64,000 nt of DNA from Gnetum montanum (lineage: Eukaryota > Streptophyta > Gnetopsida > Gnetales > Gnetaceae), in NCBI GenBank assembly GCA_015680685.1, contig MNCI01004849.1, positions 529,488-593,487 of the forward strand. The letters run 5' to 3'. Position numbers and translations under genes: made by a program. The notes beneath the pieces were generated by a model. The model worked only from the letters and a program-made list of their open reading frames with translations, was not told the DNA's origin and did no database searches. Below are positions 1 through 12,700 of the stretch, piece by piece. Every line of letters begins with the position of its first letter. Position 1 is the first letter of the stretch.

Positions 1-149
1 TAGATTGAACATGTCAACACTTCGTAGCAAGAAGTTGAGTTAGTTATAGGTTGTTCAAGGCCATTCAAACATCTACCTTCTCCAATCTGAGGAACAGATT
101 TTTCCATTGACTTCTTAGTGGGGAGGAATACCCAAATACGAACCTTGTT

Positions 150-1710
150 TAAATCATTGAGATGACTCACAAGTAAAGGCCTTGGCAAGCCCATCCACTT
201 TTTGATATTTACTATTGACATACTGTAGTTTGATTGGTTTTTATTCCACTTTCTCCTGGATATAGTGAACATCAAGCTTCATGTATGTAGTCTGCTCAAC
301 ATGCATGTGATTTTTTGCTAACTGGATACTGGCTGTGTTATCACAGCAAAAAAGAATAGGTGTGGATATCAACACTTGCAATTCCCCCACGAGTTATTGA
401 ATCCGAAACACTTCTTTAATTGTTTCCTGTAGAACATGACATTTTGACGTCATTGATGAAATAGCAATAGTCCTCTGCTTGTAACTGCCCTAACAAACTG
501 GAAAATTTCTAAGAAAGATAAGGTATCTTGTGTATGAATGTCATTGACCTGAATTTGCCTATAAGTTAACAGTTAAATCTATTTAGACCACTGGAATAGT
601 GAAACTGAAATTGAATTTTTACTTACATCCATTGAGACCCTCTTGGATCTCTTAGACAAAGCAGTTTCGGAATTCCTTTTATGGACCTTTTTTTTTAAAA
701 AAAAATCCATACTTCCATGTCACCCACTGGAATTAAACCTATGCCATGGGGTTTTCATGTCAAGGCTCTTACCATAAGCTAACACCTCATTGTTAGACCT
801 TGAAAAGGATCACCTATCATGTAGTGTAAGATTCTGGTCAAGCCTTCATATAATTGTTGGTTTTATTCATTATAGTAACCAGTGGATTCACAGAAAACTT
901 AATGTTAGGATTTGTGTTAAATATAGGAGACTCCCAAATAGTTATCTATATTGTATTGGATCTATCCATTTCCCTGTAGTGTAATTTGAAAACTTGCAAC
1001 TAATGAAAGATCTTGTGTCTTTGCCTGACTTAGATTATAGTCTTAGAATAATTCACATGATGAGAATACCATCAATATGGAAAATATTTCTGTTTTGAAA
1101 GTACTAATGAGCATTGATTGTTTTCCTGTGGTGAGAATATCATCAATATGATAATCATCATTATAACCGTATTCATCAGCATTGATTTTTTTCCATTTTT
1201 CAACATCCTATGCTCTCAATAGATATCATGATAGATTTTGATACCATGCACGTGGTGCCTGTTTTAAGCCATATAATGATTTCTTCAAACACTAGACTAA
1301 CCCTTCTGACGGTTCATACCCTATCAGTGGTTCCTTAAAAATTGTGTCATTCAAGTTTCTGAAATGAAAGCTAACTTTACATCCAACTGATGTATCATTC
1401 AATTGAAGATTGCTACAACCTTTAGAAAAATTCTGAGAGTTACTTTACAAGGTGTCATAGCAAAGATTTCAGTGTAATGAATACCTTCTGCTTGAGAAAT
1501 TCCGTTTGCTGCCATATACATTTTATATTTATCCAGATCACCGTCTTCTCTTATATTTCTAGTACAAGCATTAGAAACCCATCTTGATTTAATGACTTGT
1601 CGATCTTGTAGTCTCTTCACAACTTCCTATATTTTTAATGTTTATTATCCATTGTTTCCTTCCAATGTGGCTTCTCCAAAGCCTCTTTTGCATTTTTTGG
1701 TACTTTGTTA
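150..1710 (-). pseudogene. Copia-A reverse transcriptase / RNase H remnant
   Basis: Read on the minus strand, this shows the second half of a Ty1/Copia polyprotein. Around 1700 is a stretch like EALEKPHWKETMD, the block just before Copia reverse transcriptase. At 1399-1620 is the RT start with AANGISQAEGIHYTEIFA, the usual KARLVAKGFSQ-GIDY-ETFAPV block. Around 1260-1300 is CLKKSLYGLKQAPRAWYQ, and near 1150 a decayed Y-x-DD region (HIDDILTTG). The RNase H tail at 190-400 contains LFCCDNTASIQLAKNHMH. Several stops and frameshifts interrupt it, and a short segment near 1060-1150 is duplicated. It pairs with the gag-integrase remnant at 3780-5900 as one element split by later DNA. Not functional. 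Confidence 0.8.
700..795 (-). repeat. tRNA-like SINE-type fragment
   Basis: On the minus strand a tRNA-like A box (about 766-776) is followed by a B-box-like GGTTTAATTCC (729-739). The segment aligns by eye with 48237-48330 on the plus strand: both read gaggtgttagc..tggtaag, then a B box. This suggests a dispersed pol III-derived repeat inside the Copia-A remnant. An A/T run lies at about 690-705. No target duplication was seen. Confidence 0.45.
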
Positions 1711-1980
1711 TCTAGAAGCATCACAAAAGTTGTCATATCTACCCATTAGCAATTATAGAGTCCCATCGCCATTGGAGGTTTTGAGAGATCAACATGTTCT
1801 AACCATGCTTATGAAGATCGGATTGGATTATAGATAATTTTTTCATGCTTAAGATTCTAGATTGTGGATTGCAATTCTAAATCGTGTGGAATTGTGATAT
1901 TAAAAAATATCAATTTTTTAATCATATTCAAAAATATATGCAACCAAAATAGAAATTTCTAAACATATTAACATAACAAC
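1711..1980. other. AT-rich spacer, no gene
   Basis: No coding frame with recognisable domains was found. It probably belongs to the decayed inter-domain region of Copia-A, next to the L1 insertion point. Confidence 0.4.
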
Positions 1981-3060
1981 ATTTTTTTTGAAGAGAACAA
2001 GAAAAAATAGAAAAAGAATTGTACAAAGTAGAAAGAAGGCCATCCGATCCAATGGGGGTAGGACACCTAGTCTACCACCCAAAAGCGAAACCCACCCTAA
2101 ACTGAAAACCCCCAACAACCAACAAAGCACCTGCCTAGTAGCAAAACACCAATCCCACCAAATATCAGTACAGTTAAGACAAAAATCGAGGCACACCACA
2201 AGCCAAAACCAAAATGGGGCATGGGCCAACAACAACTACCGACCAAAGTGCTAGAGTTGCTTGGACAACTATAGGCAAGGGTGGCTAGCCCGCTCTTGAG
2301 CGTGAATGTTATCAAGCATCCTCCTATGCTGTTCAGTATCAACAAAGGCTATCACATGTTGAAACTCTTTGGCAGCCTCCACATTTCCTTTCCCATTTGG
2401 ATGCAGCCTTGTAGTAGTTTGTTAGATGTGTCAACGAAGCATCCCCCATGGCGTTTGACTGCAGATATCCATCACAACATATGGGCATTTGTCCTCCCAC
2501 ATCTATATAGCCTAATCCTGCTCTCATGTGCACGATCAATCTAATGTTGATGTTCTGCTGCCTCCTCTCTATCCTGCTCACACTATGCCCACTTATGCTG
2601 CTCACGTTCAACATTTTGTTGCTCCGCCTGCCACATTTCCACTCTGATCTGTTCCCGCAGTGAATCTTCCAATGTAGCTCTCAGCGTCGAGTCCTTAAGA
2701 TCCCACTTATGCCGCATCCTTTTTTCCCTGTCTACCATTGCATGCTCCATTGCATTGAGCTGCTGAGCAAACTCCTACTCACGGGCTTCCCACTTGGCTT
2801 CCCAAGTGATCCGCCCAACTCGTCAAGCTTCCTCAGCTACTTCTTTAGAAGCCTTGGCCACCGCCATACGTGTCCTCTTTGTAGCCAGCTTAGTGTCCAT
2901 CTCCTGAAGCACGCTTTGTGCTTCCAAGCATTGAACTTGCACCTGAGCAGCCTTCGGCTCCTCCTTGACCGCCCGCACTTCCTCCAACACCTGCCCACCA
3001 TACCTGCATAACAACATTGCATTAAGCATGAACATCAACATAATTTATTATTTATACTCC
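1981..3060 (-). mobile_element. L1 3' fragment (copy a) with ORF3-like module
   Basis: The plus-strand T run at about 1982-1990 followed by ATTGTACAAAG is a minus-strand LINE 3' end with a short poly(A) tail. Upstream on the minus strand come about 300 bp of 3' UTR similar in translation to the L1 fragment at 26332-26781, then the ORF3-like module (2281-3041). ORF2 is absent, so the copy is 5'-truncated. Both flanks contain AACATAA, a possible but weak target duplication. It interrupts Copia-A. Confidence 0.65.
2281..3041 (-). pseudogene. L1 ORF3-like protein, copy a: coiled coil plus CPYVVMD/HPNGKG/HAQE domain
   Basis: Minus-strand reading from 3041 gives an Ala/Glu/Lys/Gln-rich heptad-like region (pieces such as VLEEVRAVKEEPKAAQ and LREQIRVEMWQAEQQNVER). 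It is followed, after one frameshift, by CPYVVMDICSQTPWGMLR, then HPNGKGNVEAAKEFQHV and FVDTEQHRRMLDNIHAQE. The same order occurs at 24390-25085 and 8760-9658, with the last block alone at 26332-26370. Stops and a frameshift make this copy a pseudogene. I do not recognise the family: the CPY...H...H spacing does not fit a standard C2H2 finger. Confidence 0.6.
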
Positions 3061-3780
3061 CATATACATTACATAAAATTTTAAATATAAGCTACATTAC
3101 AATTTTCATTCATCGTCAACTAAAAGTTTAAAAGAGATGAGTTGAGGAATTTCTGAAATAAGTTGCTGAAGTGATTCAAAATGAGTTGAAGAATGCATTT
3201 TTGAACTCTTAAAGAATGTGCTACTGAGATTCCTAAGAATGTGTTGCTCATTGCAGAAAAAAGTGCACTCAAAGTGCTGACAACCTTGAAACTGCTAATG
3301 ATGCATATTTAGAATGTTCTATACTCATTCTTTCTACTTTTATAGTTGTATTGAGTCATGAATTTTGTTATTGACATGGTGTTTTAGTGTTTAATGAAAT
3401 GTTTAATTTTAATTAAGTGTAAACTTCTAACTGGTATTTTTAAAGATTCCGAAATTGTCTAGAATTACCTAGAATTGTCTAGAATCATCAATATCATCTG
3501 GAATTACAATTCCAAACTAGATCATGATCTAGAACAGATCCAGATCACAATTGTTCAGATCGTGATCCGGAATCACCTAGATCACAATCCCAATCTGATC
3601 TTCATAAGTATGGTTGTAACCATCATTGGTCAAGTCCATCTTGTATTTACTTGAGAATTCCATGTACCCTTGGATGTTAGGCTGACACTTATCTCAGTTG
3701 CCTATTTGATGTGGCACTCTTAGCTTCTAACACATTGTGTGTCTGTGTTATTTTGTTCTGTTGATCCTCCATATTCTGAT
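3061..3780. other. Non-coding spacer with palindromic CTAGATCATGATCTAG cluster
   Basis: No coding domain is visible until weak Copia-like sequence near 3650-3780. At 3450-3620 there are repeated CTAGAATT and GATC(A/G)TGATC words, including the perfect 16-bp palindrome CTAGATCATGATCTAG at 3517-3532. It probably belongs to Copia-A or an older insertion. Confidence 0.4.
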
Positions 3781-5900
3781 CATGGGTGAACTTCATTTTT
3801 GAATTTTCACATTAACAAGAGGTTCAACTTTTTATTCAAGTCTCATGTACATGAGGTTGCATTCCCTTGTGGTTTTTCACCATCTTTGAGTCCAAACAAT
3901 GTTTCATTAAATGTTACACTGTGAGATATAACAACTTTTTTTAACAAGTTCCAAAGCAACTAGTCATTGTTTCATTTATTGCATTTTCCTCAAATTTTTT
4001 ATGGATGGATACGTGTTGGTATGCTTTGTATTCGAAAATGCAGAAACGTTTAATGCTTAGGTGTCGTCTTAACCAAGCTCTTTCCAGACACATTCTAGGT
4101 AATCTCTTGGCAAGGGAATGATTTATAATATAATTAATTGTCACAACTCACAATGGCTTCAGCCCCATCATTTTGCTTTCAAACTTGCTATTTTGAACAT
4201 GCACCTTGTTATTTTTACTAAACTTCTATTCTTACGTTCGTGCTAGTCCATTCTTTTGTGGGGAGTATGGAAGGTTCATTAACTTTAATTTCTTTGTTTG
4301 CAAAAGCTGTTCAAATTTTATATGATATATACTCTATCCCATTATCTGTTTGTAATATAGCAATATTTAATCCTACTTGATCTTGGATCATATTTCTAAA
4401 TTCCATAAACTTTTTGATGACTTCATCTTTATAGAGTACGAGATATACCCATGTTTTCTTGGTAAATTCACCTATAAATGTTGGTGAGACATGGCACACT
4501 TGGTAAAATCACTTTACATTGTCACAAAGTATCTGAAATTGTCTCAAAGACGTCATTGTAGCCAATTTTGAGCAATTTGTTTATAGAGATGATTCACCTT
4601 CTTCACGTCAGATTTATTTCCCTTAAGATTCCTCAAACAGCTTGGATTGATATACCAAGTACTGTTCTGCACAAGCATTGCTAATTCTTTTGGGCTTCCT
4701 TAAGTGTGGGCTGTTATGCACAAGCATTACTAATTCTTTGTCTTTTGCTCCTTAAATATATTGAACCTCTTCATCTGCATTACTCATATTGTATGCCATA
4801 TATCTCATCATCTTCAAATAAACCTTGCTTGTATGAGGTTTTAAAGATTGAACTAGTAGTCTTTAACCAAATGATCTGTCTTTTCACAGAGTAGACACTT
4901 CCTTCATCCTTCATTTTTACAAATTTGTAAATTTGAGTTACCACACTTTCTAGATTGATTGGTGTTGTTATTAGTGTTATTGCTTGCATGCTGTTGCAAT
5001 CTTTTAGTATACCCTATATCTTGTCTAGCATACATAACTTGGTTTTGCTTGTCAACTTTGGATTTTATTTCCATTATTTACTTCTACAATTAAAACAAAT
5101 TTTTTTCTGGAGTAGATAGTAATCCAATAATATTAGCCACTAACTTTTCTAGAAGTTTTTAGGCAATTGGAGAATATGGGTAGATTTAACGAATGTTGGG
5201 TTAGCTTGAAAGCAACCATGTGTATAAATTGACATGAAGGGTAATGGAATTGATTGTCCAAGGGTTTGCCCGTATTTGGTTGGGGCTCAGGACTTACTTC
5301 TAGGATCTTGTTAGTGATTGATTTTGTTTCTGATGTGCTAATCTGTTGTGCTAATTTTTGTTTTCAATCACAGAATCTGTTATTGTTGATGGCCCCTAAT
5401 AGTGGTATTAGAGCTTGTAGAATTGAATGACAAGTTAGATGCAGTGTAATAGTTTCAAACTTGAATAATCTGTCTGATAACCTAGTAATTGATTTGTTCA
5501 CCCGCTCTGTTGCTGGCGCTATTTCTTTAACATTGATAAATTCCATTCATATAAATATTAATCTCTCACGAAATCTGTTATGGACTTACCAGGATTGATG
5601 TAACAGGTATTGAACTATAATTTGATAATCCTTAATGCGTCTTTGTTTGTAATGCCATACATCTTTTTTAACTTGGACCGCATGTTAGATGCAGTTTAAA
5701 CTCCAAAAATGTCTCTTTGAACATCAAATGTCATCAAGGATCTCAATAATGCAACAACAATCTTATTCTTTGCCTTCTGCACATTTATCATCTAATCAAC
5801 TTGCACGTCCGAGGAACTTTTACGTATCTCGAACACTTCTTTCACACCAATGATTTATCTCTATGTGATGCCTCCACTCTTTATAATTATTTTATAATTA
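3780..5900 (-). pseudogene. Copia-A gag-protease-integrase remnant
   Basis: On the minus strand, a decayed UBN2-type gag lies at about 5600-5900 (MRSKLKKMYGITNKDALRIIK). A degenerate zinc knuckle, KCLLCEKTDHLVKDY, with the final Cys replaced by Tyr, lies near 4890. Integrase core sequence is at 4311-4499: KKTWVYLVLYKDEVIKKFMEF and LQTDNGIEYISYK, which keeps the second catalytic Asp. The third-acidic-residue block near 4270, PYSPQKNGLART, is degenerate. Frames are broken many times. With 150-1710 it forms one minus-strand Copia element that lost its LTRs. Confidence 0.75.
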
Positions 5901-7400
5901 TTTTTGGTGAGTGCCTGTGAGTCTGTTAGCTGGATCTTTCCTACCAACTGCATTTTTTTTTATTATCCTGGACCCCACTACTCCCCGAAATAGAGAGCTT
6001 CACATCCCTACCCAACTTTTCAAATCATAATATTAATTTGTGTACTCAATCTACGTGGTCTGGTACTGAATCCGCGTGTTTTTATAAGGTGACCCATTGT
6101 CACTTGAGTGATCTTGAGTCTGTATCAATACATGAATACATTGTCCGAAAGCGTGAGGAATATATATAGGAAAGCTTTTCTTTTAGGGAGTAATAAATTG
6201 ATACAAGTGTAATGCATGTCAATAATCACAAATTGCCTCAAGGATGTCACTTACAATTCAAACAATGTGATAAATTGGTAACAAACACTTTTGAAGTTTG
6301 GAAACAAACTCAATAACAAATTCAACAAACTTGACTGAAACATGACCCAAATAATAGACACATTCCTAAAACACTATTTCAGTTAATCTTCATCACACAG
6401 AACCCCAGAATTCCTACCCTGGAGATTAATAGAAACCTTAAGCAATCTTGTGTCCAAACTTATGTGCCTGAGAAACTAACATCTTAAGCCAAAGAGTCAT
6501 ACAACAAAGCTATCCATAGGTTATGTTGTGGTCTTACACATATTCATGCAATGAGACCCACTCTTCATGTGTTGATGATGAAAGCTCAAACTGCATATTC
6601 ACCAGTATATGTATTTAATGGTTTTTGACCTGTTATAGTTCTGCAATAAGTGACAACAATGTAATCACTCCACTTCATAAATTTGTTTAAAAAATAGTCG
6701 TCTGTGGAATCGATGGTATCCTGTAGGACTGTATCTCACTGAAAGCACACTTCACCTCTTGCTCTGGGGGTAAACCCAATGACATTCTATTATATATTTT
6801 CTTTCATATTGCAGAATTGTATCATTATGTGCACAGTCTGTGCACATATGCTTAAATAATGATTGAGACCTGGTAATTCAGCTTTTGTAGACCAAATTAT
6901 TTACTATTTTTAAAGAACATGCAGGTCGATTATATTAGAAAATAAACTAAGTGCCACAACAAAGACAAACAGATAACATAAACCAGAATTGCTGAGCAAT
7001 CGTGGACCAACAATCAAATGAGTGATTAAATGCTACCATAAACCAAAACAGCTAGCCAAATGGGAAATTAACCATCACTAAACAACACAATTAATCAGTG
7101 GTATCTGACCTTGGATTTTTTAATCTACGTGGCACTGTGCCCCAGTGACAGAGGCAATGGCATTGTGTGGTAGGGTGACAGCTGCAGATGCATCCTTTGA
7201 TGTGATTTGACCATGAAGACTGTAGTTGTCTTGTGCGCTGCATCTGGGTTCACGGAGCACCTTGGAAATCATGACGGCGAGGTAGGAGGTCAGTGAGGAA
7301 ACCACTCCTGTGGACAATACTTTCTACATTCCTTTGAGGAAGTTCCAGAAGGGAATGCTAGATGGAACTTTGTTGTCTCAATTTTTTCATTACAAGGAAC
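5901..7400. other. Intergenic, nothing recognised
   Basis: AT-rich sequence with no coding frame showing a known domain, no RNA gene and no clear repeat. The short frame at 7120-7317 (minus) shows no family resemblance. Confidence 0.5.
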
Positions 7401-8378
7401 AGCAATAGATCAAAGTGCTAAGCTTATTCAGTAAATTGTTCAGAGAATTTCCCCATGTGAATAGGCAATTCCCTAAGAAAGAAAAACAATTATCATGGAA
7501 ATTGATGAATCTCGTTAGCCAAGCACACAAAATAATCTTTTAAAGGAGCTCGTTAAGGAAGCTTGTAAAGATTTGGATTGAATTATAGCTTATGAATTCA
7601 TTCCACGAGAACACAAACATGCAACATAGGAAGCCCTAGAAGAAGAATGAAGCTTATAGCGGAAACTGTTTGGAAAATACCTAAGGATTAGTAAAGAAAG
7701 TTTGTTTAATCCAGCTAAGGTTCTGGGATCAATTCATAGCCATGAGTATTATCTTATTTAGCAGAGCTCAGAGATTGTTAATCAGCTAAATGTATTTATT
7801 TTCTGATGGGCCTATTTGTTTAAGAATTGGTTTATAGAACCAAATTTAGGTTCTAGCTACTTTGGTTCTACAAGATGGCCACTTTGTCATGTTGGATTTA
7901 AGATAATAAGTTTAGGATGAAAATAGAAGGGATTACACCTTAACCATTTTTTTCATCAGACAAGCATTTATTAAAAGGAAAGAGCTTGTAGGCTTATAGT
8001 CCGATTTTATAGATGGATTGTCATATCCGGTAACACATTTAGGCTCATGCATTAAGGTAGTTTATGGAAACAGAAGCTTCAAATCAAAGAAAATTGGCTT
8101 TTAATGAGGAGTTCTTAGAACCAAAAATTGGTTCTACAAACAAGCCTAAGTTTGGTTCTGCCATGTCAGCTACGTGATGAATTAGCATTTATATGAATGC
8201 CTTGATACAAAAGGCCTGGAGCTCGGTTCCACATTATCACAAGCCATGTCAGTGAAGGCTTATAGAACCAAAAATTGGTTCTATAAAGGAGTACCAAATC
8301 AGTTCTACAAATAAAGTTCATATTATGTGTTATGTAGATTGAGTTAGAGAGACTCCGTTCCTAGAATCAAAGAGGAAG
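7400..8378 (+). repeat. Unidentified AGCTT-rich element, left part, with hairpin units
   Basis: The sequence is full of AGCTT/AGCTC words and carries dyads of the form TAGAACCAA-AAA-TTGGTTCTA: 7835-7855 (7-bp arms), 8116-8136 (9-bp arms) and 8261-8285 (11-bp arms, 3-nt loop). The same style resumes at 14842, after the L1 insertion, so both parts belong to one element. Its identity is unknown. Confidence 0.6.
8368..8378 (+). repeat. Target-site duplication of L1-1, left copy
   Basis: CAAAGAGGAAG, directly before the poly(T) (minus-strand poly(A)) of L1-1. The matching copy is at 14842-14852. Confidence 0.75.
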
Positions 8379-8759
8379 ATTTTTTTTTTTTTTTTTTTTT
8401 TGTTTGAGAAAAATTTGGGTTATCAAATTAAAATCTGCAAAGCTTTTGTACAATCAGAAAATGGAAGGGCTCGCTAACCCCCCAATCCTGAATAGGCTAG
8501 AAACACCTTGACCAGTTAGGCAACAACCCCTTGAGACGTCCACCTCAGCTAGACATAGTGGATTCTTGTTGAAACTCACATTCCCAGCCAACGAAATTCC
8601 CACATACTCACAGACACCCAAACATAGACAAATTCAACATGTCAGGCATATCCACGGCTTACCGAAACCATACCAAAAGAAGGCCCCAACCATAAGAAGA
8701 AACAACCTAAATAAGAAATCCAACAGAAACCAGATATCCCCCAAAACCCTTGGAGGTAA

Positions 8760-9658
8760 AAACATCCTCAAATGTGGTGAGGCAACCAAATGCACTCACA
8801 AGTGGCACATTCCTATGTGTGGATGACATCCAACACAACTCAATGCCTTTTTGTGTTCACAAAAGTGAGAGCTTGTTGAAATCTTTTCAAATCCACTTCC
8901 TTTTGCATGCAAGTAGTTGCATCCCCTTTTCCATTTGGGTGTAGTTTAGTGGACATTCTTTTTATGAAACATTGAAGTGTTTGCTAGGAGGAATTGTGAT
9001 TAATATTCATTATAACATAAGGGCATTTGCCTTTGCGAAGCCACGATTTGACATTGATTTTGTGCATCCAATCTTGCTGTTTCTATAGTTGCGTGACTTC
9101 CATCTGATCTTGTTCTCTGCGCTCTTGCTCCTCCTTCTCCTGGATGATCTTGTTCTATTGCTCCTATAAGATCTCCTCTCTGTGCTACTTGCGAATCTCA
9201 TCTTCAAGCATAACCTTATTTGCCACCTCAGCAATCTCCCTCTATCATATGGTCTCTCTGGCCATCTCTCGATGGCATAACTTAGACTGAGCTGATTGAC
9301 GCTAGAACTCCTCTTCACACACTTGTCACTTAGCCTCCTAGAGGGCCTGCTTCTCTCCACGAGCAAGTTCAGCTGCTTCCACTAGCTCACTCTCCTTAGC
9401 TTCAGTTGCTTCCATTAGATCACTCTCCTTAGGATTAGCTGCTTGGTGTACCATGCGCTCCAACTCATCCGAGGGAGGCAACCTCCCTATAGCTTCATTT
9501 GCCCTCGAGGGTACAACCCTTGCAAGCGCTTGTGCCAGAAGACCAAGCACAACAGGCTCCCCTCCCCTCATAGACCCCCAACACACATAGACAACACAAC
9601 AAGGATGGAACTCTGCTTCCTGCAAAACTTGTAGTGCAGCCGCCCTCCAAAGCATCAA
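8760..9658 (-). pseudogene. L1-1 ORF3: coiled coil plus conserved C-terminal domain (copy b)
   Basis: Lies between the end of ORF2 and the poly(A) tail. The minus-strand translation begins near 9658, runs through charged heptad-like sequence (ELERMVHQAA, REIAEVANKVMLEDEIRK, EKEEQERREQDQ), then KCPYVIMNI, then TKLHPNGKGD, VDLKRFQQALTFVNTKRH and LDVIHT-E. These blocks match copies a, c and d in order. Several stops and one frame change are present. L1-2 lacks the module although its ORF2 end and tail match, so it is optional in this lineage. No known family recognised. Confidence 0.6.
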
Positions 9659-9789
9659 AATGAGCCTTGAGTGTCACTTGTGTTGCCCCTACTGCAATGA
9701 AGCCAGAAAAAATCTCGGAAGGTTAATGGCACACCCTAGTTGTAGACATTTTAAGAACAAAAAGTGCACCCCCTGTAATTTCCACACAT

Positions 9790-12700
9790 TCCCTGATTGG
9801 ATGAAGAGTCTATCCACAAGCTCTCAATGACATTCTGCCATAGCTATAGCTGGGCTATTTTAGGCATCTACCCACTTCCCATTTTTGGCACAAGGCTGGG
9901 AAAAAAGTCCTCAGCATCTTGTAGCCCCCTCCCTGTTGGGAGAATGACTTCTCCTCTAGTTGGTGTCCCCAGAAGCTACACCAATGCTTCTTCTAGAAGC
10001 TCAATCCATACCCCTTTGAACATGGCAGAGTCCACACTCCAATTCCAAAAGAAAGAATCATCAGCAAGCTTTGGGTCCCCCACGAGCATGGGTAAAAGGT
10101 TGGCCAACCCAACCCTCTCAACTGTTGCTCATAACGGCAACATTTGCTGAAATGCTGCACATGACAACTTGAAAGTAGGAGTAACCCCCATTGCCACAGA
10201 TGCCTCCTGCTGCAATCTTAACCTGTTTGCAGTAACTTGCACAAGTCGAGGAAGCAGCAAACCTTGAAAAATCTAATTGTTATGTGCCCACTAGACACTC
10301 CATAGCACAACGGCTGCCTTGGAGTCATCGTTCACTTTTTAAGTGGTGGTGAAGTGGTGGTGGGATTGCGACAGCCCGCCAAGTGGCATTCACGAATGGG
10401 TAGCACCAAATAAAATGGTTCAACATTTCAAGTTCCCTTGTACAATGCGGGCAAGCATCATTAATGTTTAACCCCTTGCATCTAAGCACAGCCTGCACAG
10501 GGAGTGCAACATGATTCACTAGCTAGATGAAAGCCTTTATCTTTTTAGGGAGTTTGCCTTTCCAAATCAGCATCCAACCCTCAATCTTGGGGTACTTATG
10601 CTTAATGATTTGATGTGGTTGTTCCTCCAACATCCCTCCACCTTATGAACATGGCCACACAAAGTTTTCCAAAGGGTTGAGTCCTAGTTACCCACCATCC
10701 ATCTGTGGTATTTGTTATTCATTACTTGAATCCATTGGGCTTGCCTGTCTTTTGCCGGCAACAACCAGCTAGTAAGCACTTGATACCCCATATCTATCAC
10801 ATTAGAAAACTTAAGCACCCTAAGCCCACCAACCTCCCTAGGCTTAGCCACAGAATCCCAGCAAACCAGATGCATATGCTTATCCCCTTTACCCCCTAAC
10901 TAGATGAACTCCCTAGTTTATTGGTCCACCTTGAGGATAATGTCTTTGGGAGGTGCAGCCATTGAAGCCATGAACTTGGCAATGGCTGAAAGAATAGATG
11001 TCACAAGGACAATTCTCCCCTTCATGGTAAAGAAACATGTTGTCTAGTGCCCAATTCATTGCTGTAGCCTTTGAACCAACTTCGACCAAGCTTTCTTCTT
11101 GTGCCAAGCAAAGATAGGCATGCCAAGGTAAAAATCATGGTTTGTGCTAGGCAATATGCCCAGCACCTGGGTAATCCTCTCTTGCACATGTCCATTAGCA
11201 TTAATAAAGGGAAGCACAGACTTTCCTTTGTTGACTTCTAACCCAATTTCTTTCGTCATCATATCTAGCACTTTGTCGACCACAATTGCCTGTGGCACCA
11301 CGACTCATGTGAATAGAATTGTTTTGTCTACATAATGCTCTGCTAAGCAATCCATCCCCACAATGTTAAGCCCTTTCACCTCTTTCCTTTTACAATACTC
11401 TTGCATGGTATCTATTGCCATGATAAACAAATAAGGGGACATAGGGTCTCCTTGTCGTAAACCTTGTCTCGGGGAGGAAAACCCCCAAAGCTTCGCATCT
11501 ATGTCAAAAGAATATGTAGTCGAAGACTGAATATGCATGCAAAGGTTAATGAAATTATGGTGAAATCCCTTACAAAGCATAGCTTCTCTCAAGGCATCCC
11601 AACTAATCGAGTCATATGCTTTCGTAATATCTAACTTTAGATGCATACTTGGGTACCTAGACAATTGGAGCAAGTGAATAATCTCTTGCAACTGAATCAC
11701 TTGTTCTTGAAGGAAACACCCCTTAATGAACCCCATCTGATGTCCTCCCACAAGCATCGACATAAGAGGAGACAACCATCGCACCAACATCTTAGTAAAC
11801 AACCTAAGTAAGTTATTACAGATACCAATGGGTCTCAATCGAGATGGGTTAGTGGGGTTTGCCATCTTGGGGATGAGCACAACCTTGGAGTAGGATTTCG
11901 TGATGCACTTGCTACCACCACAACATAGAATTGAAAGTGTCCAACATATTTCGACCAAGCACATTTGCAAATGCCCTAAAGAATTCAATAGGACAACCAT
12001 TCGGCCTAGGGGCCTTATTGGCCTTCAGAGTAGCCATGGTAGCCTCCAACTCAACCTAGGTGAAGGGTTTAAGCAGGCGGTGGTTATCCTTCATACTAAG
12101 CATGCTCTACACAGGGATAGAAAGTGGTAGGGTGTCATCCCAATGCCATGCATTAGCCCAATAGGTTTGAAGCACTTGGGCAATTTTGTGGGTTTGGGTT
12201 AGAGTGGTTCCTTTGTGCACCAAGTGGTGAATCTTCTTGGATTGACCATTGGATTTTGGCATGGCAAAGAAAAATGAGTAGGTTTGTCCCCATCCTTAAG
12301 CCATCTAACCCTAGATCTTTGCTGCCAATAGGTAGCTTCTCCTCTGCTAATGCCTGAAGATCCTTAAGAACATCCTGCTCATTCTCATTGAGAGACTCCC
12401 CAAGCTCTTGTCGGGCTTGTATGTAAGCCAATTTGGTTTGTTAGAACCTCTTAGTGAGTATGAAAAATGTACTTTTCCTCCTTCATTGAGTGAATCTTCC
12501 TTTTCAGCGTGGTGAGCCCGTACTTGAGAAAGTCTCACAGATCCCCCTAAGTAGGTTATTGAGCCCAAATCTTTGATACCAATGGTCTTAGCTAGGGCTT
12601 GGAAAGCCATGCCCTCTCAAAATGGAATGGCAAGACTGCAAGATGCGTTGTCCTACCAATCTGGCAAATGAGCGACCTATGGTTCAAAGCTTGTCTTTCT

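Noticed and set aside
2823-3041. Stand-alone small coiled-coil gene
   Set aside because: The frame continues, past a stop, into the L1 ORF3-like domain and matches the copies at 8760 and 24390.
9010-9366. Arg/Ser-rich protein (SRRLSDKC...SSRRRR)
   Set aside because: It is a shadow of the coiled-coil ORF3 frame: Glu/Lys codons read one base out give Arg/Ser runs.
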